Origin: Latilactobacillus fragifolii
Lineage (GTDB): Bacteria; Bacillota; Bacilli; Lactobacillales; Lactobacillaceae
Length of the DNA: 64,000 bases
Direction of reading: 5' to 3'
Assembly: GCF_905332535.1 (NCBI RefSeq)
Contig: NZ_CAJOCF010000001.1
Location: forward strand, 310,001-374,000
Numbering within the stretch: position 1 is the stretch's first letter; each line of letters begins with the position of its first letter. The notes beneath the pieces are model-generated. The model saw only the letters and a program-made list of their open reading frames with translations. It was not told the origin of the DNA and did not search any database. The position numbers and the translations under genes were made by a program. Below, piece by piece: positions 57,283 to 64,000 of this stretch.

Positions 57283-58581
57283 ATGGTTAAAAAAATCAGT
57301 ATTATCGATGCAAAAAACCATGTCGATGAAGAAGTTAAAATTGGCGTTTGGTTAACTGACAAACGTTCAAGTGGGAAGATTTCATTCCTTCAATTACGAG
57401 ACGGCACGGCCTTTTTCCAAGGGGTTGTTGTTAAAAGCCAAGTGAGCGAAGCCGTTTTCCAATTGGCCAAAGATGTCAAACAAGAGTCAAGTATGTGGGT
57501 AACAGGGGTCATCCATGAAGATACCCGCTCCCACTTTGGTTATGAGATTGAAATTTCGGACATCGAATTAGTTGGTGACAGCAGCGAATACCCAATCACC
57601 CCTAAAGAACATGGGATTGAATTCTTATTAGATCACCGTCACTTGTGGTTACGTTCAAAACGCCCATTTGCGATCATGAAAATCAGAAATGAAATCATTC
57701 GTGCTTCTTATGAATTCTTTAACCAAGAAGGCTTCATCAAGATGGATCCCCCCATCTTAACTGGTAGTGCACCAGAAGGGACGACCGAATTATTCCACAT
57801 CGAATATTTCGACAATGACGCCTATTTAACACAAAGTGGTCAGTTATATGCTGAAGCTGGCGCCATGGCCTTTGGTAAAGTCTTCACCTTCGGCCCTGTT
57901 TTCCGTGCTGAAAAATCTAAAACTCGGCGTCATTTAACTGAATTTTGGATGATTGAACCAGAAATGGCCTTCACAACCCAAGATGAAAGTCTTGAAGTAC
58001 AAGAAAAATATGTTGCTTACCTGGTTCAAAATGTCATTGATCACTGTGCCTATGAATTAAAATTATTGGACCGTGACATTGATCAATTAAAGAAATATAC
58101 CAAAACACCATACCCCCGCATTTCATATGATAAGGCAATTGAAATGTTACAAGCAGCGGACTTCGATATTAAATGGGGCGATGACTTTGGGGCACCAGAT
58201 GAAACTTATTTATCTGATCAATTTGAACAACCAGTCTTCATTTTGAACTATCCAAAAGCGATTAAACCTTTCTATATGAAACCACATCCAACGCGTGACG
58301 ATGTCTACTTATGTGCTGATTTATTGGCACCAGAAGGTTACGGTGAAATTATCGGTGGTAGTGAACGTGAAACTGATTTCGACAAACTAGAAGCCGAAAT
58401 TAAAGCAAAAGGCTTAGACCTTGAAGAATATCAATGGTACTTAGACTTACGGCGTTATGGATCAGTACCACATTCTGGTTTCGGTTTAGGTCTAGAACGC
58501 GCCATCACATGGATCTGTGGTATCGATCACTTACGTGAAACGATCCCATTCCCACGAATGATTAACAGAATCAAACCATAA
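57283..58581 (+). CDS. asnS: Asparaginyl-tRNA synthetase
   Basis: 432 residues. The anticodon-binding OB domain (about 15-105) is followed by the class II core: [58 protein letters not shown] (motif 2) and [27 protein letters not shown] (motif 3). It charges tRNA-Asn. Unlike hisS and glyQS here, no T-box is visible in the 106 bases upstream. AAGGAGA precedes the ATG. A terminator follows. Confidence 0.97.
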   Translation: MVKKISIIDAKNHVDEEVKIGVWLTDKRSSGKISFLQLRDGTAFFQGVVVKSQVSEAVFQLAKDVKQESSMWVTGVIHEDTRSHFGYEIEISDIELVGDSSEYPITPKEHGIEFLLDHRHLWLRSKRPFAIMKIRNEIIRASYEFFNQEGFIKMDPPILTGSAPEGTTELFHIEYFDNDAYLTQSGQLYAEAGAMAFGKVFTFGPVFRAEKSKTRRHLTEFWMIEPEMAFTTQDESLEVQEKYVAYLVQNVIDHCAYELKLLDRDIDQLKKYTKTPYPRISYDKAIEMLQAADFDIKWGDDFGAPDETYLSDQFEQPVFILNYPKAIKPFYMKPHPTRDDVYLCADLLAPEGYGEIIGGSERETDFDKLEAEIKAKGLDLEEYQWYLDLRRYGSVPHSGFGLGLERAITWICGIDHLRETIPFPRMINRIKP

Positions 58582-58642
58582 AACGTGTATTGAAAGGCAT
58601 GCGTTCTTAAGCATTAATCGCGCAGAAACCTAGTTATCCACT

Positions 58643-58682
58643 AAAGCGGCGTGAACCAAAATCCGGTTCACGCCGCTTTTTT
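58643..58682 (+). terminator. Terminator after asnS
   Basis: AAAGCGGCGTGAACC pairs with GGTTCACGCCGCTTT, followed by T-run. Confidence 0.95.
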
Positions 58683-58740
58683 ATTTGGCCCAAATTAGTT
58701 ACAATAGAACTAATGAATTTTTAGAAAAGAAGGCTAAAAT

Positions 58741-59364
58741 ATGAATGAACTCACCGCATTTTTACGAGGCGGCCAACTGAGTATCTCACGACTGTTACTA
58801 CATCACTATCAAGCGCTCAAGATGTCTTCTGAAGAATTAGTTGTTTATTTACAACTCAGTGATTTTGCTAGTCAAAATAATGACTTTCCTGATTTAGCTG
58901 TGATTGGTGAACGAATGGGGGTTGAACCCAGCCAAATTTACGCATTGATTCATCAACTTTTACAAAAAAAACTAATTACCCTTAAGTCATCGGTCAATGA
59001 AAAAGGGCAGGCTGAAGATCATTACGATCTCACACCCGCTTTAACTAAATTAAGCGTTCTAGCCGTCCAAGATGCACAAAGCACTCAACAAGCTTTAGAT
59101 GGTAATCAACGGAGTGTGGTTTTTAATCAAGTTGAACAAGCCTTAGGCCGACCATTATCGCCGTTGGAATCCGAGATTGTCGCTAACTGGTTGGATTTAG
59201 ACCATTATCATCCAGAACTGATTCAATTAGCCGTTCGCGAAGCCGTCTTAAATCAAGTTTATTCCTTAAAGTATGTTGATAAGATTTTGCTCAACTGGCA
59301 GAAACAAAATATCACTGATAAAGAGTCGTTACAAGCTTACCAAAAAGCACACCCAAGACGTTAA
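58741..59364 (+). CDS. dnaD: DnaD replication initiation protein
   Basis: 207 residues, with an N-terminal winged-helix-like region (AFLRGGQLSISRLLLHHYQALKMSSEELVVYLQL) and a C-terminal DnaD/DnaB domain with the FNQVEQALGRPLSPLESEIVANWLDLDHYHPELIQLAVREAVLNQV block. It helps load the replicative helicase with DnaB and DnaI. nth follows closely, the conserved dnaD-nth pair. Confidence 0.94.
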   Translation: MNELTAFLRGGQLSISRLLLHHYQALKMSSEELVVYLQLSDFASQNNDFPDLAVIGERMGVEPSQIYALIHQLLQKKLITLKSSVNEKGQAEDHYDLTPALTKLSVLAVQDAQSTQQALDGNQRSVVFNQVEQALGRPLSPLESEIVANWLDLDHYHPELIQLAVREAVLNQVYSLKYVDKILLNWQKQNITDKESLQAYQKAHPRR

Positions 59365-59384
59365 TCAAATAGGAGATGAACCGG

Positions 59385-60035
59385 ATGTTATCAAAAGTCA
59401 AGACACAGTGGGCAATGCACCAACTATATGAATTAATTCCGGACGCAAAAGGCGCACTAGTTGCTGATTCACCATTTCAACTATTGATTGCGGTAATGCT
59501 CAGTGCACAAGCCACCGACGTTTCCGTTAATAAGGTCACGCCACAACTGTTCGCTGATTTTCCGACACCTGCTAGTTTTGCGGCGGCAAAGATTACCGCC
59601 ATTGAAGCTGACATTCGTTCAATCGGGTTATATCATAATAAAGCCAAACACATTAAAACTTGTTGCCAGCAACTAATAGCTGATTTTAATGGCGAAGTAC
59701 CAAACACGCATGCTGAATTGGAGCAACTAGCTGGAGTTGGCCGCAAAACCGCTAATGTGGTCTTAGGCGACGCATTTAATGTCCCGTCGTTTGCCGTTGA
59801 TACACACGTCACTCGGATTGCCAAGCGACTCGAAATCAGTGCACAAGATGCTTCGGTAACGCAGATAGAAAAAGATTTTCAAGCTAAACTCCCTAAGAAA
59901 ACCTGGGTGCAAGCCCACCATACTTTAATTTTATTCGGCCGCCAAGTTTGTACCGCGCGCAAACCACATTGCACTGAATGTCCCTTATTAAGTATCTGTC
60001 ATGCCGGACAACAAATGATTCAAGACCGTGGCTAA
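59385..60035 (+). CDS. nth: Endonuclease III
   Basis: 216 residues from the ATG at 59385 (AGGAG spaced 9 bases; the ATG at 59376 touches the ribosome site). The helix-hairpin-helix LAGVGRKTANVVLGDAF holds the catalytic Lys, and AVDTHVTRIAKRL the catalytic Asp. A C-terminal [4Fe-4S] cluster motif C-x6-C-x2-C-x5-C (CTARKPHCTECPLLSIC) is intact. It is a DNA glycosylase/AP lyase for oxidised pyrimidines. It ends at a bidirectional terminator. Confidence 0.97.
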   Translation: MLSKVKTQWAMHQLYELIPDAKGALVADSPFQLLIAVMLSAQATDVSVNKVTPQLFADFPTPASFAAAKITAIEADIRSIGLYHNKAKHIKTCCQQLIADFNGEVPNTHAELEQLAGVGRKTANVVLGDAFNVPSFAVDTHVTRIAKRLEISAQDASVTQIEKDFQAKLPKKTWVQAHHTLILFGRQVCTARKPHCTECPLLSICHAGQQMIQDRG

Positions 60036-60043
60036 ATCATTGG

Positions 60044-60100
60044 TAAAAAAAGAACCGTTCAGCTCAACGATAAACGTTGGTTAAACGGTTCTTTTTTATT
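60044..60100. terminator. Bidirectional terminator between nth and pbp1a
   Basis: AAAAAAGAACCGTT pairs with AACGGTTCTTTTTT, with a second small hairpin (AACG/CGTT) in the loop. Confidence 0.93.
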
Positions 60101-62372
60101 ATTTAAGAGGTTGTTGGACTTGCGAAGTCGAGCTCGATTCCGGATTAGATGCAGCAGACGAGGTCGCTGATGATTGTGAACTTTCACTTGAAGCGCTTGA
60201 AGATGAGCTTTCAGACACACTGGAAGATTCACTTGATGTTTCAACGACGCTACTTGAGCTAGAAACCTCACTGCTTGAGCGAATCGGTGTTTCGGAGCTA
60301 GAGTAAAGCACACTGCCTGAAGAAGACCGACTGCTTGAAGCACTTGGAATTGTTGTTGTTCCTTTAATGTAGAGTTCCCGTACCCCGGCAACGTTTTTAG
60401 CAACCACGTTACTTGGCATTGTCCAGTCTGAGTTGGTTGCGTTCTGGGCAAGATAAGCCATCATCGTTTTATAAATATAAGCAGCGATATTGCGCTCACT
60501 CATTGTTAAGCCGTTTTTAAGGGGTTCATCATAGCCAGTCCAAACCGTCACAGAATAGTTCTTCGTATAACCAGCAAACCAGCTATCTTTCGCTAAATTT
60601 GAATTTAATCCCGATTTAGCAATTTCTTCGCTAGAATAATCAGTTGTCCCAGTCTTACCAGCTTGATGGAGGCCTGGGATTTGTGCTAATGTTCCAGAAC
60701 CGTTTCTAATGACGTCTTTTAACATGTCGGTAATCATGTAGGCCGTTGAACTCTTCATCGCCTGTGTGCCATCAGAATCATAATTATGGGTAATCCCATC
60801 GGCTGTTTCAACTTTATGAATATAAGTTGGTGCGTAATAAGTACCACCATTTGCAAATGCGCCATATGCAGCGGCTTCATCAACGGTTGAAACATTCCCA
60901 CCAATCCCGTAAGAAAGACCGGTATCAGCGGGAACATTAATTCCTAAGCCTTTCACAAATTCACGGGCCTTAGTCATCCCAACTGCCTCTAACAGTTCAA
61001 TAGCAGGAACGTTTCGTGAGTTAGCGAGTGCATTGCGTGCAGTAATGGTACCAAGATAACGGCCATCAAAGTTATGCAATTGAATATTGGTTCCAGGATA
61101 TGTGTAAGGAACATCTTGTAATTTGTGAGCGGTGGAGTAATCAAGATATTCGATGGCTGGACCGTAATCCATCAGTGGTTTCATCGAAGACCCGTTACTG
61201 CGACCAGATTGTACCGCCCGGTTGTAACCGAGTTGCACATCGCCAGTTTTACGCCCACCAATCATTGCCACAATCCGGCCGTTATTCGGATCAGTGATTG
61301 AAACTGCTGTTTGCAGTTGATCATCAGGGAATGGAATACTAGAATCGTTATTGACCACATCGTATAACTTACGTTGGGCATCCATATTAATGTTGGTATA
61401 CACTTTCAAACCAGCTGTATAAGGGTCGTAGCCTTTTTTCTTCAAGTCGGCAATCACTTCTTTGACGTAAGCATCGGTTGCTTTAGCATCAGTTGACCCA
61501 TTCGCCTTTGCTTGTTGATCCACTAAGCCCGTATTGATTGGGGCTTGTTTAGCTTGGTCAGCTTCAGTGGCCGTAATCTTATTGTTCCGCAAGAGCGCAT
61601 CAAGGACTAAGTCACGTCGTTTCTTGGCTAAATCAGGATGTAAGTAAGGATCATAATTACTTGGTGATTGTGGCATGCCGGCAATCAAAGCAAGTTGGGG
61701 TAAACTCAACGCCTTCAATGATTTGCCGTAGTAATACTTAGCCGCCGTGCCCATACCATAGACACCATTGTTCAGGTAGACTTTGTTCATATAATACTCT
61801 AGAATTTGGTCTTTTGAATATTGCCGTTCGACTTGCACGGCAAGCCACGCTTCTTGCGCTTTTCGTCTGAAGGTTTGGTCACTATTTTTCGTTGAGAATT
61901 TCGACAGTTTAATCAACTGCTGGGTCAAGGTACTCCCACCCTGTAATCCTAGTGGTGATTTACCGGTGATATTAGCAACAGCAGCAGACGCGATTCGAAT
62001 CGGATCAATTCCGAATTTTTCTTTATAGAAACGGCGATCTTCAATCGAAACCACCGCATCTTTTAACGTTTGTGGGATTTGATTACTATTGGCATAGCTA
62101 CGATTTTCGCCACCGATGGTTTTAAAAGGTTTGCCTTGATCATCGTATAAAATCGTCGCGTTGGGACTTTGTAAATCACCTTGTGATAGATTTGGTGTGT
62201 CTTTGACGTAATAGGCAAACAACCCAATCCCCGCCACAATGGCAACTACAATTAAGAGTAACAACCATTTTAAGATTTTGAAAAATAAGGGGCGTTGTTT
62301 CTTGGTAACGGGTTTTGCTTCGGCCTTGTGCCGGGCAACCCGTGAATTATTAGTATTTCGATTATCGGACAT
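60099..62372 (-). CDS. pbp1A: Penicillin-binding protein 1A (transglycosylase/transpeptidase)
   Basis: 757 residues. A short cytoplasmic tail and a membrane helix (about 30-52) are followed by the GT51 transglycosylase (VSIEDRRFYKEKFGIDPIRIA with catalytic Glu; GGSTLTQQLIKL). The transpeptidase part has SNGSSMKP (S-x-x-K), NSRN (S-x-N) and AGKTGTTDYS (K-T-G). The last 80 residues are almost all Ser with Glu and Thr, a low-complexity tail. It polymerises and cross-links peptidoglycan. AAAGGAG of its ribosome site lies in the recU stop region; recU is just upstream, as is usual. Confidence 0.95.
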   Translation of the reverse strand: MSDNRNTNNSRVARHKAEAKPVTKKQRPLFFKILKWLLLLIVVAIVAGIGLFAYYVKDTPNLSQGDLQSPNATILYDDQGKPFKTIGGENRSYANSNQIPQTLKDAVVSIEDRRFYKEKFGIDPIRIASAAVANITGKSPLGLQGGSTLTQQLIKLSKFSTKNSDQTFRRKAQEAWLAVQVERQYSKDQILEYYMNKVYLNNGVYGMGTAAKYYYGKSLKALSLPQLALIAGMPQSPSNYDPYLHPDLAKKRRDLVLDALLRNNKITATEADQAKQAPINTGLVDQQAKANGSTDAKATDAYVKEVIADLKKKGYDPYTAGLKVYTNINMDAQRKLYDVVNNDSSIPFPDDQLQTAVSITDPNNGRIVAMIGGRKTGDVQLGYNRAVQSGRSNGSSMKPLMDYGPAIEYLDYSTAHKLQDVPYTYPGTNIQLHNFDGRYLGTITARNALANSRNVPAIELLEAVGMTKAREFVKGLGINVPADTGLSYGIGGNVSTVDEAAAYGAFANGGTYYAPTYIHKVETADGITHNYDSDGTQAMKSSTAYMITDMLKDVIRNGSGTLAQIPGLHQAGKTGTTDYSSEEIAKSGLNSNLAKDSWFAGYTKNYSVTVWTGYDEPLKNGLTMSERNIAAYIYKTMMAYLAQNATNSDWTMPSNVVAKNVAGVRELYIKGTTTIPSASSSRSSSGSVLYSSSETPIRSSSEVSSSSSVVETSSESSSVSESSSSSASSESSQSSATSSAASNPESSSTSQVQQPLK

Positions 62373-62378
62373 TTTTCT

Positions 62379-63011
62379 TTAAACTCCTTTATTTGGCCGT
62401 TTTAACAACTGATCTACGGCATCTAAGTAGGGAATAATGGGGTTAAGTTGATACTTAATCTCAATCCCATTGTCAATTACATCACTAAGTGGAATTGATT
62501 TTCGGGCACCAGCGACTTGCGCGTCCCAGCGGTTAATGAGCACTGTTGCAGGATACAAGAACAGACGTTGCAAAGGGACAAACTTCATAATAACAAAGCA
62601 AATGCCACCTTGATCCAAGCAAGCTCTGAAATGTTCAATTTGGTGTTGATGAAAGTTTCGAAACGGAAACGCGGTTTTATTTTTCGTTTCCTTGGCTTCA
62701 AAATCGACGTAGCGTCCCTGATAGATCCCATTATAGTCAGTCGTTGACGCTTGTTTAAAATAAGCTTCCTTAATAACTGCCTGACTACGGGCGGGGTAGT
62801 CGACCTTGACAATCTGAATTGGCGTTGGTTTCTTGTATACGACAGCCGTTGCATGTAATCGATAATACTGATTACTATCATTGAGTTCTTCTTCCAACGT
62901 CATGCCACGTTTACCAAATAACGTTGTTGCTTTTGGCTGCTTAACTTGCTTTTTACTTGGTTTTGGCTCATTATTTGTATAAGGCTGTCCGTTAGGATAA
63001 TGAAAGGCCAT
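62379..63011 (-). CDS. recU: Holliday junction resolvase RecU
   Basis: 210 residues. The family core [56 protein letters not shown] (with metal-binding Asp/Glu/Lys) is present at about 80-140, with an N-terminal basic stalk region. It cuts four-way junctions during recombination and chromosome segregation. It is transcribed with pbp1a, the conserved recU-pbp order of Firmicutes, and diverges from ypsA-gpsB. Confidence 0.96.
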   Translation of the reverse strand: [210 protein letters not shown]

Positions 63012-63084
63012 TGAAAATCACACTCCTGTTTCACTATTATAGCAATCTTTAGTTTAATTGAAAATCATTTGGGAGGAACCTGAC

Positions 63085-63645
63085 TTGAAACGACTATGGG
63101 TGAGCGGCTATCGCAGTTATGAGCTCGGTGTTTTTGGCGAAACTGATGAAAAACTTAAAGTAATTAAATATTCATTAAAAAAGCAATTAATACAATATTT
63201 AGATGATGGCCTCGAGTGGGTTATCACTGGCGGCCAAATGGGGATTGAACAGTGGAGTCTGCAAGTTGCTTTCGAATTAAAAGCGGACTATCCAGATCTA
63301 AAATTAGCGATGATGCTACCCTTTAACGATTTTGGTCACCAGTGGAACGAAAATAACCAAGCGCAATTAAGTCAACTTAAAGCGCGAGTCGATTTTTGCG
63401 AACCGGTAATTAACGCGCCTTATTCTGGGCCACAACAGTTGCGCCAGTACCAACAATTCATGCTGACACATACGGATGGGCAACTGTTATACTATGATCG
63501 TGAATCACCCGGTAAACCAGAGTATGACTATCACGCAGCCTTACAATATCAAGAAAACCAAGCTTATCCGATTAACTTGGTTGATTTTTTCGAACTACAG
63601 GATATCGCGACGGAGTTAGCGGAATTAAATCAGCAAGAGTTTTAA
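63085..63645 (+). CDS. YpsA family protein (DUF1273)
   Basis: 186 residues from a TTG at 63085, 8 bases after GGGAGG; a start at 63058 would run through that site. It matches the YpsA family: RLWVSGYRSYELGVFGETDEK, EWVITGGQMGIEQWSLQVAFELK, and LMLPFNDFGHQWNENNQAQL. The fold resembles SLOG/Rossmann nucleotide-binding proteins. In Bacillus and staphylococci YpsA affects division; the activity is not known. It sits between recU and gpsB as in relatives. Confidence 0.92.
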   Translation: MKRLWVSGYRSYELGVFGETDEKLKVIKYSLKKQLIQYLDDGLEWVITGGQMGIEQWSLQVAFELKADYPDLKLAMMLPFNDFGHQWNENNQAQLSQLKARVDFCEPVINAPYSGPQQLRQYQQFMLTHTDGQLLYYDRESPGKPEYDYHAALQYQENQAYPINLVDFFELQDIATELAELNQQEF

Positions 63646-63668
63646 TTCTTTAACAACTTTGCTATAAT
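63640..63668 (+). promoter_or_regulatory. Candidate promoter of gpsB
   Basis: TATAAT at 63663-63668, 39 bases before the gene, has a 17-base spacer to a weak -35 (TTTTAA, 63640-63645). Confidence 0.5.
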
Positions 63669-63706
63669 GGGAATCACAGTACATTTATTCTAAATGAGGT
63701 GTCAAA

Positions 63707-64000
63707 ATGGACAATCAAATTGAAATCGAATTGAACCCAACTGATATATTGAAAAAAGAATTTAAAACAAAAATGCGCGGCTATGATCCTGAAGAAGTCG
63801 ATGGGTACCTTGATTTAGTGATTAAAGACTATCAAACTTATCAAGAAGCAATCGATCGACTAACAGCTGAAAATACCCGTTTGTTCAAGAAGGTTGACGA
63901 ATTAAACCGCCAACTAAGTGTTTCTGATAATGTGAAGGAAAGCACACCACAACAAGCTTCAGCAGCAACAAACTATGATATTTTGAAACGCTTATCCAAC
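63707..64000 (+). CDS. gpsB: Cell division protein GpsB (N-terminal part; continues past window)
   Basis: The first 98 codons are visible. The DivIVA-like N-terminal domain is clear: LNPTDILKKEFKTKMRGYDPEEVDGYLDLVIKDY (about 9-42), followed by a coiled coil. GpsB links the division machinery with penicillin-binding proteins. A GAGGTGTCAAA ribosome site precedes the ATG. The 3' end lies outside the window. Confidence 0.95.
   Translation, partial: MDNQIEIELNPTDILKKEFKTKMRGYDPEEVDGYLDLVIKDYQTYQEAIDRLTAENTRLFKKVDELNRQLSVSDNVKESTPQQASAATNYDILKRLSN

Noticed and set aside
60059-60451. 130-codon open frame on the minus strand over the Ser-rich tail of PBP1A
   Set aside because: It is an off-frame reading of a low-complexity Ser-rich coding stretch, runs through the terminator, and has no ribosome site or domain.

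Overview
This window looks like chromosomal core DNA of a low-GC Gram-positive lactic acid bacterium of the Lactobacillaceae. The evidence is RexAB in place of RecBCD, the mevalonate route with a type 2 IPP isomerase, a C69 dipeptidase, the rpsU-yqeY-phoH-ybeY-dgkA-era-recO and glyQS-dnaG-rpoD gene orders, and T-box leaders. The overall protein set, including a Mn-type superoxide dismutase, suggests a Latilactobacillus such as L. sakei or L. curvatus, but species is an inference. I saw no rRNA, tRNA, insertion sequence, prophage, CRISPR array or defence island.

Layout. 1-1095: the end of minC, then minD. 1106-3622: a T-box leader with two consecutive T-box/terminator modules, then an amino-acid ABC transporter. 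3635-6434: a cardiolipin-synthase-like protein with both HKD motifs degenerate, facing an SH3b/amidase_3 wall hydrolase. 6544-13042: T-box-controlled hisS (no aspS after it), msrB-msrA, a YitT-type membrane protein, nfo and a DUF2207 protein. 13172-25511: a PPDK-regulatory-like protein, then rpsU, yqeY, phoH, ybeY, dgkA, era, recO, T-box-glyQS, a DUF488 protein, dnaG and rpoD. 25861-28975: trmK, a Nif3-like protein and pepT.

29032-36295: aroD, a Tim44-like secreted protein, two alpha/beta hydrolases, a decayed PTS permease remnant, then aroE, DAHP synthase, aroB and aroK. 36390-42069: sodA, a C69 dipeptidase, a tautomerase, a Cof-type HAD phosphatase, a SufT-like protein, a methyltransferase-like protein and an FtsX-like membrane protein. 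42162-46272 (minus strand): mvk, mvaD, pmk, fni. 46471-56621: rexB, rexA and dinG. 56700-64000: a TseB/YpmB-like protein, asnS, dnaD and nth; then recU and pbp1a on the minus strand, ypsA, and the start of gpsB.

Most genes do translation and tRNA charging, replication and repair, wall synthesis and division, or isoprenoid precursor supply. I found no clearly new biological system. The observations most worth following are the doubled T-box module, the HKD-less cardiolipin-synthase-like protein, a RexB without iron-sulfur cysteines, the PTS pseudogene, and a strong hairpin in the phoH leader.
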